Assembly (NCBI GenBank): GCA_040219575.1
Contig: JAVJSD010000064.1
Coordinates: forward strand, 124,001 to 188,000
Direction: 5' to 3'
Length of the DNA stretch: 64,000 nt
DNA from: JAVJSD01 sp040219575
Lineage (GTDB): Bacteria > Planctomycetota > Planctomycetia > Pirellulales > Pirellulaceae
In this document: positions 11,837-19,948 of the stretch, piece after piece
Numbering within the stretch: the stretch's first letter is position 1
How the letters are laid out: every line of letters begins with the position of its first letter
The notes under the pieces: model-generated
What the model was told of the DNA's origin: nothing
The model's database searches: none
What the model saw: only the letters and a program-made list of their open reading frames with translations
Position numbers and translations under genes: made by a program

Positions 11837-14274
11837 GGTGCAGACTCCAATCCACGGCGCAAGCGGAACGGCTGGCTCCGCACGATTTCGGAAATGAGGG
11901 CCGAGAAACGATAGTCGTTGTCGGCAACTTGCTTTTGGATGCGATCGACCACCGGGCGGTCGTAGTACTCCAGACCTCGCCCCAAGGCGTAAGTCAGCAG
12001 CTTCTCAATCACGCATCGGCTGAACTGGTCCTTGCGCTCTCGCAAAACTTGCTTGAACTCGCCCGGGCCGGCGAACTGGGCGCCGTCGGGAAGTTCGCCC
12101 GCCGTCTCGATCTCGAACTCGCCGTCCTTGTCGCGGAATTTGCCGATGGCGTCGTAGTTCTCGAAGGCGAAACCGATGGGGTCCATGCGGTCGTGGCAGG
12201 CCGCGCAGGCGGGGTTGGCGCGATGCTGCTCGAGCCGCTGTCGCAACGAACCGCTCAGCACGGCCTGGTCGTTCTCCTCCAACTCCGGCACGTTGGGCGG
12301 CGGCGGCGGCGGCGGATCGCCGAGGATTTGCTCCAGGATCCACTTGCCGCGTTTCACCGGCGAGGTGCGGGTGGGGTTCGACGTGACCGTCAACACGCTG
12401 GCCTGCGTCGGCAGTCCGCCGCGCTGGTTGTCGGCCAACGAGACGCGCACGAACTCGTCCCCGCGAATTCGCTGGCCGCCCGGCCGCACGGGTTTCTGAC
12501 CGGCGCGGGCGCCCATCGTATCGACGACGCCGTAGTGCCGGGCCAGCGTCTCGTTCATGTAGGTGAAGTCGGCCTCCAGCAGATCGAGGATGCTGCGGTC
12601 CTCCCGCACCACTTCACTGAAGAACAACACCGTCTCCCGCAGCATCGCATCGCGCAGCTTTTCGCTGAAGGTGGGAAACCGCTCGAGATCGGGCGAGAAC
12701 GATTGCAGACGCTGCAACTGCAACCATTGCAGGCCGAAGTTCTCCACCAGTTGCCGCGACCGCGGGTCCTTCAGCATGCGTTTGACCTGCGCATCGAGAT
12801 TCGCCGTCAGCTGTTTCTTCTCGGCCAAAGCGAACAACTCGTCATCGGGCATCGTGCTCCACAGGAAGTACGAAAGCCGCGAGGCGAGTTGATATTCGTC
12901 GAGCGGGCGCGGCTCGGGCGACTGCGGGCGATCGTCGAGTTCGAAGCGAAACAGAAACTTCGGCGACACCAACACGGCCAGCAGCACCCGTTGTATTCCG
13001 GCCTCCCAGGAGAGTCCCTCGGCCATGGCGTCGTCGCAGAGTGTAACCAGCCGATCGACCTCGATCTCGCTCACCGGCCGGCGATACGCCCGACGAGCGA
13101 ACCGCTCAATTACCTCACGCGTCTGCTCGGCCTGCGACGCACCGGGCGTGACGGCCAGCAATTCGCGATGCGAACGGGGACGGGTGTCGAGGGGACCCTC
13201 GAGCGCAATCCATTCGACGTGCAGCTTTACGGCCGGCTGTCCCTCTGCAGGCTTCAGCAGCGCGACGGCCGCTCGCTCGAAACCGATATTCGCCGGGATC
13301 GTCGCTTCCAACGTCTGCGGCTTGTCGGCGGACGTGGCGGTGACGTCGAACGTTTCCAGAATCAACATCGGCCGCATCCTCTCGACGCTGTGGCCTGCGA
13401 TTCGCGCCACGTCGTCATCGCCGGCCGGTGTCGCAACCTCGGCCCCCTTGGCCAACAGGGCGGCTCGCACCGGCTGTCCGTCTTTCGATTCGCCGTACAC
13501 GCGGGCGCGCACGATGTACTCGCCGTCGCCAGGCACCTTGTAGGCGGTGTTCAGTGGACCCGTATGAATCGGTTGCTCGCCGTCGGTCGCAATTGGGCGG
13601 AACTTCGACTGCGGCACGTCCTTGCCCGCCGGTTCCGTGTAGCGGGCGGAGAGAAACCGCTTGGGAGGCGGCGGCGGACTGGGCAGGATGGCCCGCTGCA
13701 CGATGCTCTCGGCGGCGGCGAAGTACCGCTCCATCAGCACGGGCGACAGCGTCAACACGTCGCCGATGTTGTCGAAGCCATGGCCGATGTCGTCCGAGGG
13801 AAAATCCTCGGCAGGACTAAAGTCGACGCCAACCAGGTCGCGGATCGTGTTGTTGTATTCGGTGCGATTCAGCCGCCGGACGGTCACCCGACCAGGATCC
13901 GGCTTCGCCGTGCGATCGTATGCATCGTAGATGTCGCGGACAAGCTTCACGAAGGCGGCGATCTCGTCCTGCTTGGGCCGCGGCCGGTCTTCCGGAGGCA
14001 TCTCGCCCGACTCGATCCGTCGCAAGATCGTCTGCCAGGTCTTGCGGCCCTTGATGATCGCCGTGCTGTCGGTGAACGGCGCCAGCGTCAGGCTTCCCTC
14101 CTGCAGGTCGTCGCCGTGGCAGTCGGCGCAGTGCTTACGCATAAACGGCAGTCCGTCGCGCGAGAAACGATCCGGCGAGTCCGCCGCGGCGGCGTGCACA
14201 GAGTGCATGCCCAGGGGCCATGCCAACAGCAGCCCGGCGAGCAATCGAACGGCGGAGGGAAGGTGAAGGCGCAT
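11833..14274 (-). CDS. DUF1587/DUF1592/DUF1588/DUF1585 cytochrome-type protein
   Basis: 813 residues from the ATG at 14274, chosen because it gives a good signal peptide (LHLPSAVRLLAGLLLAWPLG); the frame is open 23 codons further up. Domains in order: a class-I cytochrome-like CxxCH (MRKHCADCHGDDLQEGSL); DUF1587 (VRRLNRTEYNNTIRDLVG); a carbohydrate-binding-like beta domain around VPGDGEYIVRARVYG; a DUF1595 segment (FARRAYRRPVSEIEVDRL); DUF1592 (LASRLSYFLWSTMPDDEL); DUF1588 with CAACHDRMDPIGFAFENYD; and DUF1585. The two CxxCH motifs predict haem attachment, but no enzyme activity is established for the family. It is coupled by a 4-bp overlap to the DUF1552 gene. A weak TATAAA-like -10 box is at 14363-14368. 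Confidence 0.93.
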   Translation of the reverse strand: MRLHLPSAVRLLAGLLLAWPLGMHSVHAAAADSPDRFSRDGLPFMRKHCADCHGDDLQEGSLTLAPFTDSTAIIKGRKTWQTILRRIESGEMPPEDRPRPKQDEIAAFVKLVRDIYDAYDRTAKPDPGRVTVRRLNRTEYNNTIRDLVGVDFSPAEDFPSDDIGHGFDNIGDVLTLSPVLMERYFAAAESIVQRAILPSPPPPPKRFLSARYTEPAGKDVPQSKFRPIATDGEQPIHTGPLNTAYKVPGDGEYIVRARVYGESKDGQPVRAALLAKGAEVATPAGDDDVARIAGHSVERMRPMLILETFDVTATSADKPQTLEATIPANIGFERAAVALLKPAEGQPAVKLHVEWIALEGPLDTRPRSHRELLAVTPGASQAEQTREVIERFARRAYRRPVSEIEVDRLVTLCDDAMAEGLSWEAGIQRVLLAVLVSPKFLFRFELDDRPQSPEPRPLDEYQLASRLSYFLWSTMPDDELFALAEKKQLTANLDAQVKRMLKDPRSRQLVENFGLQWLQLQRLQSFSPDLERFPTFSEKLRDAMLRETVLFFSEVVREDRSILDLLEADFTYMNETLARHYGVVDTMGARAGQKPVRPGGQRIRGDEFVRVSLADNQRGGLPTQASVLTVTSNPTRTSPVKRGKWILEQILGDPPPPPPPNVPELEENDQAVLSGSLRQRLEQHRANPACAACHDRMDPIGFAFENYDAIGKFRDKDGEFEIETAGELPDGAQFAGPGEFKQVLRERKDQFSRCVIEKLLTYALGRGLEYYDRPVVDRIQKQVADNDYRFSALISEIVRSQPFRLRRGLESAP

Positions 14275-14740
14275 CGGCAAACGAGGACGGCGGGCGGGTG
14301 GCGTCGTGGAAGGCGGCATGGGGAGGGAGGGCCGTGCTCGCATGGCGAGGCGTCAGCCGATTTTTATACTATCTGTAAACTCCGCCTCAGTCCAGATGTT
14401 TCGCCCCTCCCTTATCCACCCAGACGTGATCAATCGGTGTTAGCCATGGATCGAACACGAACGAAACACAGCCCGGCGTAGCCGAAACCGAAGTGGTCCG
14501 CAGATGACGCAGGTTGCCGCAGATGAATGGCAGCGCCAGCCGTTTCTTTGGCCGTTTGCCAATTCAAGAAGAAGGGATCAAATCCGTTCTCAAATATCTG
14601 CGGAAATCGGCGTCATCTGCGGACTGCCCAGGAACGCGCTGCCGGCGCGCATTTCGAACGGTTGCATTATGGGCGAAACACCAATTTGGCTATGCTTGAG
14701 AGCAGGATAACTCTGGTCGCCGCACAACAGAGAAGGGCCG

Positions 14741-15454
14741 ATGTCGCAACGTTTCTATTCCACGCAGCCGATCGAGGGCGAGGCGGTGGTTGTTGATGGT
14801 CCCGAGGCGCATCATCTGTTGCACGTGATGCGGGCGACGGCGGGGACCGAGGTCGTGCTGTTCGACGGCCATGGGGCGGAGTACGCGGCGCGGGTGAGCC
14901 AGACGGGGCGGTCGGAAGTGCGGCTCGACGTGCTGCTGCGGCGGGAGGTGAACCGCGAATCGCCGATTGCGTTGACGCTCGGCGTGGCGCTGCCCAAAGG
15001 CGACCGGCAACGCTGGCTGGTCGAGAAGGCGACCGAACTCGGCGTCACGCGCCTGGCGCCATTGATCACCGCACACGGGGTGGCGCAGCCCGAGACGAAG
15101 ACACTCGACAAACTCCGCCGGGCCGTGATCGAAGCTTCCAAGCAGTGCGGCCGCAACCGGCTGATGGAGATCGGCGAGGCCGAGACGGTCGAAGCGTTCT
15201 TACAGAACACGACGGCGGATGAACGTTTGATCGCACACCCTGATCCGACGTCGAACGTTCGGCCGTTGCTCTCCGGCGACGTCTCGACCGTCGTCGCCGC
15301 GATCGGCCCCGAAGGCGGATTCAGCGACGAGGAGTTGCAGGCGGCCGGCGCAGCCGGTTGGACGCCGGTCTCGCTCGGTCCCCGCATCCTGCGCGTGGAG
15401 ACCGCGGCCCTTTCGCTCGCCGCCATCGTCGGCCTCACCGCTTGGAAAGCCTGA
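14741..15454 (+). CDS. rsmE: 16S rRNA (uracil1498-N3)-methyltransferase
   Basis: 237 residues, normal for RsmE. It methylates U1498 of 16S rRNA in the assembled small subunit, using S-adenosylmethionine. The N-terminal PUA-like part reads VDGPEAHHLLHVMRA. The SPOUT methyltransferase part shows KGDRQRWLVEKATELGV, EASKQCGRNRL, the cofactor-knot motif IGPEGGFSDEE, and LGPRILRVETAAL near the end, all diagnostic. The ORF starts ATGTCGCAACG with GAAGGG upstream. It converges on the symporter gene with only 10 bp between stops. Confidence 0.95.
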   Translation: MSQRFYSTQPIEGEAVVVDGPEAHHLLHVMRATAGTEVVLFDGHGAEYAARVSQTGRSEVRLDVLLRREVNRESPIALTLGVALPKGDRQRWLVEKATELGVTRLAPLITAHGVAQPETKTLDKLRRAVIEASKQCGRNRLMEIGEAETVEAFLQNTTADERLIAHPDPTSNVRPLLSGDVSTVVAAIGPEGGFSDEELQAAGAAGWTPVSLGPRILRVETAALSLAAIVGLTAWKA

Positions 15455-15464
15455 GCGTTGAGCT

Positions 15465-17756
15465 CTACTTGCCCGACGACGGCTTCGACTCGTAGAAGAA
15501 CTTCCGCACCAGGTGTTCCGGCGGCGGCGGGGTGAGGTAGGCGACGACGATCCCGATCAGCATTGAGGCGGCCGCGCCCACCAGGAACGGGTGGAAGTTG
15601 AACGGCTCGTAGGCGGCCATGCGGCCGTGAATGACGAAGCCCGCCGCGTACAAGCCGATGTGCGTGGCGAAGCCGCCCAGCATACCGCATATCGCCCCGT
15701 ACTTGTTGAAACGCGGCCAGTACAGCAGCAGGAACACCGGCGCCAAGAAGCTTGTCGACAGGCCGCTGCCGGTGAACACGATGATGTCCTGCAGGAACTC
15801 GGGCGGATTCACCGCCGCCAGCATTGCGCCAAAGCCGACCGCCACCGTCACCACGTAGGTGAAGCGTTTGATCGTCTTCTCGTTGGCCTCGGGATTGATG
15901 TTCCGCTGATAGACGTCGCGGACCAGGGCCGAACTGATCATCAGCAAGAAGCTGTCCATCGTCGACATCACCGCGGCGAACGGCGCCGCCACCAGCAGTC
16001 CCGCCAGCCAGGGCATGTTGATCGCCATGGTCAACAGGCTCGCCGCTTCCGGCATAATGCGATCCGACTGGTTCTCCCAGCCGGGCATCAGCACCTTGGC
16101 GCAACAGAAGATCACCACCAGCGGGAAATAGATGAGCGAGTAGTAGATCGAGACGGTGAACACGGCGCGACGCAGCGTATTCGATGAACGGAACGCCATC
16201 AGGCGGACCATATTGCTGGGCTGCCCGGCGCCGGAGAAGGTCCACATGCAGAAGAAGGAGATCGCCAGGCTGACGGGAAGGAAGCCGGCGGCGGACGCGG
16301 CGCTCGGCCCGGGACCAGTGACGTACACCCCCGGCGTATCAGCCCCCGACTTGTACTTGCGAATGCGGGTTTCGCTGTCGGGCACAATCGAGGCTTTGAC
16401 GTCAATCTCGCTGAAGGAAGCCGCATCGGCTTCCTCCGCCGTCAGTTCGACGGCGGGAATCTTCCAACTCGGCGATCCGAACAGCCACGCCAGCCCATGC
16501 AGTGGCAAGACGGCGCGCGTTTCGCCCGGGAGGACTTGGGCAGGCGTCAGCGTGCGGAACTGCCTCGACTCACCGTCGGCGGTTCCGACCGCGAATACCG
16601 AGTCGACCGGGATCTCCAAAAGGGCGTCGCCGGCGGGAGCTTGATCCGCCGTCAATTCCAAGTTCGCTCGTGTCAGCACGGTGAGGTTCAACGGCACGGA
16701 GATTTCGTCGGGTTGCTGATCATTGACATGCTTCTGGTAGGTCAGCTCCAACGCGTCGACCATGCGAATCAGTTTTGTGGGATCCGCCGCCGAAGGCACT
16801 CCGGCGACCGTTTGGCCTTGCGGAATCTCCGCCCGGCTGGCGAGCCGGAACACCCGCCGCTTGCCGTCCTGCTCCTGCACCAACCAGGTGTTGTTCGGAA
16901 TGCTGACCGTCTTGCTCACGGGGGAGTCGGTCGTGACCCGTAGCGAAACAAACTGCGGAGGCGTCATTGCGGCCATCTCGCGCGTTACGTACTCCAGTCC
17001 GCCGGACTTGTACATCGCCAGCGGCAGCATCAGCAGCACGCCGAACACCATCACAAAGCCCTGCATCACGTCGGTCCACACGACCGCGCGGAAGCCGCCG
17101 TAGGTCGTGTAGACCACCACCACCACGGCGAACACGATCAGGCAGACCAGGTAACCGGGGTCGTCGGCCGCCAGCGAGAAGATGGGAAGGTGTCGGGCGA
17201 TGCCGGACGTCTTCGCCGCGACGTAGTCGAACAACGGGACGTCGGCCAACAGCGTTTGCAGCAGCACACCGCCGGCTTTGAATTGGGCCACCAGATTGAA
17301 CGACATGAAGAACACGATCAGCAGGATGGCGATCGTGCCGAACGAACGGCTCTCGAAGCGGTCGCGGAGCACGTCGGGAATCGTGATCGCGCCGGTCCGA
17401 CGTGCCACCTGATTGATGCGCTTCGCCAACAGACCCATCGAGACGATCGGCACGATCATATAGCTGCCGATCCACAGCGCCACGATCCAGCCGTGCGTGT
17501 ACACCAGCGAAGGAAAGCCGGTGAAACTGCCGCCGGAGGAACTGGTGGCGGCGAACGTCAGGGCGAAGGCCCACACGCCGAGCGAGCGGCTCCCCAGGAA
17601 GTATTCACTGAGAAACGTCTTCTTCTGCAGCAGTCGGCCGGAAAGCCAGGCCAGCACCATCACGCCGACGATGTACAGAGCAAAGGTGATGATCGCGGCG
17701 TTTCCGCCTTCGTTGCCGCCGGCCGCCGCGAACAGTCGAGGAGTCGCGTTCCACAT
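15465..17756 (-). CDS. Sodium:solute symporter (SSS family, PanF-like) with a large soluble insert
   Basis: 763 residues, well above the ~480-550 usual for the family. N-terminal helices and motifs fit SSS carriers: SEYFLGSRSLGVWAFALTF, ATSSSGGSFTGFPSLVY, and YTTYGGFRAVVWTDVMQGF (the signature region). After about residue 250 there is a hydrophilic stretch to ~485 with no membrane helix and beta-rich character, then more carrier helices (MWTFSGAGQPSNMVRLMAF, FAAVMSTMDSFLLMISS). The DUF997-like gene ends 4 bp upstream of this start, matching the yhdT-panF arrangement; pantothenate or a similar organic anion is a plausible but unproven substrate. Confidence 0.85.
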   Translation of the reverse strand: MWNATPRLFAAAGGNEGGNAAIITFALYIVGVMVLAWLSGRLLQKKTFLSEYFLGSRSLGVWAFALTFAATSSSGGSFTGFPSLVYTHGWIVALWIGSYMIVPIVSMGLLAKRINQVARRTGAITIPDVLRDRFESRSFGTIAILLIVFFMSFNLVAQFKAGGVLLQTLLADVPLFDYVAAKTSGIARHLPIFSLAADDPGYLVCLIVFAVVVVVYTTYGGFRAVVWTDVMQGFVMVFGVLLMLPLAMYKSGGLEYVTREMAAMTPPQFVSLRVTTDSPVSKTVSIPNNTWLVQEQDGKRRVFRLASRAEIPQGQTVAGVPSAADPTKLIRMVDALELTYQKHVNDQQPDEISVPLNLTVLTRANLELTADQAPAGDALLEIPVDSVFAVGTADGESRQFRTLTPAQVLPGETRAVLPLHGLAWLFGSPSWKIPAVELTAEEADAASFSEIDVKASIVPDSETRIRKYKSGADTPGVYVTGPGPSAASAAGFLPVSLAISFFCMWTFSGAGQPSNMVRLMAFRSSNTLRRAVFTVSIYYSLIYFPLVVIFCCAKVLMPGWENQSDRIMPEAASLLTMAINMPWLAGLLVAAPFAAVMSTMDSFLLMISSALVRDVYQRNINPEANEKTIKRFTYVVTVAVGFGAMLAAVNPPEFLQDIIVFTGSGLSTSFLAPVFLLLYWPRFNKYGAICGMLGGFATHIGLYAAGFVIHGRMAAYEPFNFHPFLVGAAASMLIGIVVAYLTPPPPEHLVRKFFYESKPSSGK

Positions 17757-17760
17757 CGTG

Positions 17761-18108
17761 CTACTCCTCGTGCTCGTGCATGTGTTCGATCTGCTCTTGC
17801 AGATCCTCGCCTTCGTGGGACTCGCCCAGTTCGTCGTTCTTCATGAAGAAGAAGCAAAACCAGACCGCCACCACGTCGACGGCGATCCAAGGCACGAACA
17901 GTCCCCAGAACACCCACGTCGGCATGCCGAAGGTGATGCTGACTTCCGCCGCCGCCTCGCTCGGATCGCGATAGCCGAGCAGGTAGCAAACGACGATCGA
18001 CCACACGCAAAAGAACGCGAACAAGGCGATGATCACCACCGTCTCGCGGCGCGCGTGCACAAACACGGGATCATAGGAATCGTAGGACGGTTTGCCGGGT
18101 TTACTCAT
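17761..18108 (-). CDS. Small two-helix membrane protein, DUF997/YhdT-like symporter partner
   Basis: 115 residues. The N-terminus reads YDPVFVHARRETVVI, resembling DUF997 (YhdT) proteins. Two membrane helices are clear: VIIALFAFFCVWSIVVCYLLGY, and the WVFWGLFVPWIAVDVVAVWFCFFF region. The C-terminus is acidic and His-rich (HEGEDLQEQIEHMHEHEE). Its stop lies 4 bp before the symporter start, so the two are one operon. In other bacteria DUF997 proteins sit beside PanF-type carriers and are presumed accessory subunits; their role is not settled. Confidence 0.75.
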   Translation of the reverse strand: MSKPGKPSYDSYDPVFVHARRETVVIIALFAFFCVWSIVVCYLLGYRDPSEAAAEVSITFGMPTWVFWGLFVPWIAVDVVAVWFCFFFMKNDELGESHEGEDLQEQIEHMHEHEE

Positions 18109-18287
18109 GGGCGGATGCGGGGGCTCGATTCAGGCGGGAGGGCGCAACGTCGTGATTCAGCCAAGGACTGCACGGCAAGGACTGCACGGAGCGACGAGAA
18201 AGGAGATGCGGGGGTGGGAGGAGCGAGTATTCTAGGCAGAGCGAGGCGGCGTTTGCAAGTTGCGCATTTGCCAGACGCCGCCAGACG

Positions 18288-18312
18288 CCCCAAGCCGACG
18301 GCTTCGCCGTCG
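18288..18312. repeat. CCCAAGCCGACGGC-type hairpin, single copy
   Basis: CCAAGCC is followed by the hairpin CGACGGC-TTC-GCCGTCG. The same sequence recurs at 56209, 57040 and 58631. It lies in the divergent gap between the symporter operon and the sulfatase gene. Confidence 0.85.
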
Positions 18313-18374
18313 TGGCCATTCTTACGAGCGCGGCTCAAATACACTTGTTTCCTGTGGTTGAGGCTCCCGCCGTC

Positions 18375-18380
18375 TATAAT
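18375..18380 (+). promoter_or_regulatory. Candidate -10 box (TATAAT) of the sulfatase gene
   Basis: A perfect TATAAT lies 46 bp before the sulfatase start. At 17-bp spacing the -35 region is weak (CTGTGG at 18352-18357). Confidence 0.45.
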
Positions 18381-18426
18381 CGGAGCGACAACCCGCAAGT
18401 CGAACGACATGACGAGAGGATTCTCC

Positions 18427-19824
18427 ATGGACCAACCTACAAACAAGCCGGACCGGCGCATCTCGCTATGCCTGGCGGCAATGACCGCGTTGCTGTTGTT
18501 TGCCACACAAAAGGCCGACGCCGACGAGAGCAAATCCACCGTCGACCGCCCCAATGTCGTCTTCCTGTTTGCCGACGACCTGGGCTATGGCGACCTGGCC
18601 TGTTACGGCGCCCCCGACGTGGAGACGCCCAACCTCGATCGTCTGGCGCGGCAAGGTGTGCGGTTTACGCAGCACTACTCCAACGGCCCGGAGTGCTCGC
18701 CGACCCGGACCGCGCTAATGACCGGCCGCTACCAGCAGCACGTCGGCGGACTGGAGTGCGCCATCGGCACCGGCGACGTGGGCCGCTACGACGACGCGAT
18801 CCGCCTCGCCGAGCAACACGACCTCGGCCTGCCTTCGGAGTGGGCGATTCTGCCCCGCGCGATGCGCGGCGCCGGCTACGAGACCGTCTGCTTCGGCAAG
18901 TGGCATCTGGGCTACCAGCCGAAGTTCAATCCCCACGACGCGGGTTTCGAAAAGTTCTTCGGCTGCCTGGGCGGGTACGTCGACTACTTCACGCACCGCG
19001 AACTCTCTCCACTCGACGTGCTGTACGCCGACCGCCGACCCATCGAGCGCGAAGGCTACATGACGCACCTCCTCGCCGAGCAGGCCTTGAGCTTTCTCGA
19101 CAAAGAGCACGACCGCCCGTTCCTGCTGTACGTGCCGTTCACGTCGCCGCACTTCCCCTTTCAAAGTCCCGACGATCGGAAGCGCGAAACCACCGCCGAC
19201 AACCTGACCAAGGGCACGCGCGAGGAGTACGTGGAACTGGTCGAAGACCTCGACCGGCAGGTAGGGCGGATCCTCAAGCGGATCGACTCCCAAGGCCTCG
19301 CGGAAAACACCGTCGTCGTCTTCGCCAGCGACAACGGCGCGATGGCGCCGGGGCGCAACCTGCCGCTGTCGGGCTTCAAGGGCACCGTGGAGGAGGGTGG
19401 CATCCGCGTCCCTTTGATCGCGCGCTGGCCCGGTAAGCTGTCCGCGGGAGAGACATGCGAACAGCCGTGCTTGACGTTCGACCTGACGGCCTCGTTTCTC
19501 GCCATCGCCGGCGCCAAGGCGCCGAAGTCACGCCCACTGGAAGGCATCGATATCCTCTCTCATGCGGCCGAGGGTCGTGACGACGTTCAGCGCACGCTCT
19601 TCTGGCGCGGCCGTCGCGGCGAGCGGACCGAACGGGCAGTGCGCCACGGCGACCTCAAGTACCTGCACCGCCGCCTCGATGACGGCGACGTGATCGAAGG
19701 CCTGTACGACCTCGCCCAAGACCCCGCTGAAAGCAACAACCTGATGAAGCAGCGCGGCGAAGACCTCGCCCGACTTCGGCAGTTGCTCGCCGACTGGGAG
19801 CGCGACGTCAAAGCCGACCGCTGA
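18427..19824 (+). CDS. Type I (formylglycine) sulfatase, exported
   Basis: 465 residues from the ATG at 18427, chosen because GAGAGG lies 7 bases upstream; the frame is open far upstream but that part is non-coding and antisense to the symporter. A signal peptide spans ~residues 10-32. Metal-binding VFLFADDLGYGDL, and the active-site motif C90-S-P-T-R, whose Cys is converted to formylglycine. Further family motifs: FGKWHLGY, PFLLYVPFTSPHFPF and FASDNGAM. It hydrolyses sulfate esters; planctomycetes encode many for algal polysaccharides, but the substrate is unknown. No maturation enzyme lies in the window. It converges on the FAD oxidoreductase gene. Confidence 0.94.
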   Translation: MDQPTNKPDRRISLCLAAMTALLLFATQKADADESKSTVDRPNVVFLFADDLGYGDLACYGAPDVETPNLDRLARQGVRFTQHYSNGPECSPTRTALMTGRYQQHVGGLECAIGTGDVGRYDDAIRLAEQHDLGLPSEWAILPRAMRGAGYETVCFGKWHLGYQPKFNPHDAGFEKFFGCLGGYVDYFTHRELSPLDVLYADRRPIEREGYMTHLLAEQALSFLDKEHDRPFLLYVPFTSPHFPFQSPDDRKRETTADNLTKGTREEYVELVEDLDRQVGRILKRIDSQGLAENTVVVFASDNGAMAPGRNLPLSGFKGTVEEGGIRVPLIARWPGKLSAGETCEQPCLTFDLTASFLAIAGAKAPKSRPLEGIDILSHAAEGRDDVQRTLFWRGRRGERTERAVRHGDLKYLHRRLDDGDVIEGLYDLAQDPAESNNLMKQRGEDLARLRQLLADWERDVKADR

Positions 19825-19844
19825 TTCCCCACCAGGGAAAGAAC

Positions 19845-19925
19845 AAACCGCTGATGAACGCCGATCACGCGCTAATGGAATTGCAGTCCACCGACTAGCG
19901 TTTCATTAGCGTTCATCAGCGGTTT
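19845..19925. repeat. Inverted repeat (AACCGCTGATGAACGC family) between convergent genes
   Basis: Arms 19845-19861 and 19909-19925 are perfectly complementary over 17 nt. The loop carries a second pair based on GCTAATG/CATTAGC. A close relative lies at 60403-60484. Confidence 0.9.
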
Positions 19926-19948
19926 CTCAGTTCGGCACTTTGAGAAAG

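Noticed and set aside
11824..14481. 885-codon open frame on the + strand
   Set aside because: It is antisense to the DUF1592 gene, whose product has clear domains. High GC with third-position bias opens long shadow frames; the translation has no recognisable motif.
17497..18426. 310-codon N-terminal extension of the sulfatase
   Set aside because: It is antisense to the symporter and its partner. The ribosome site and signal peptide place the start at 18427.
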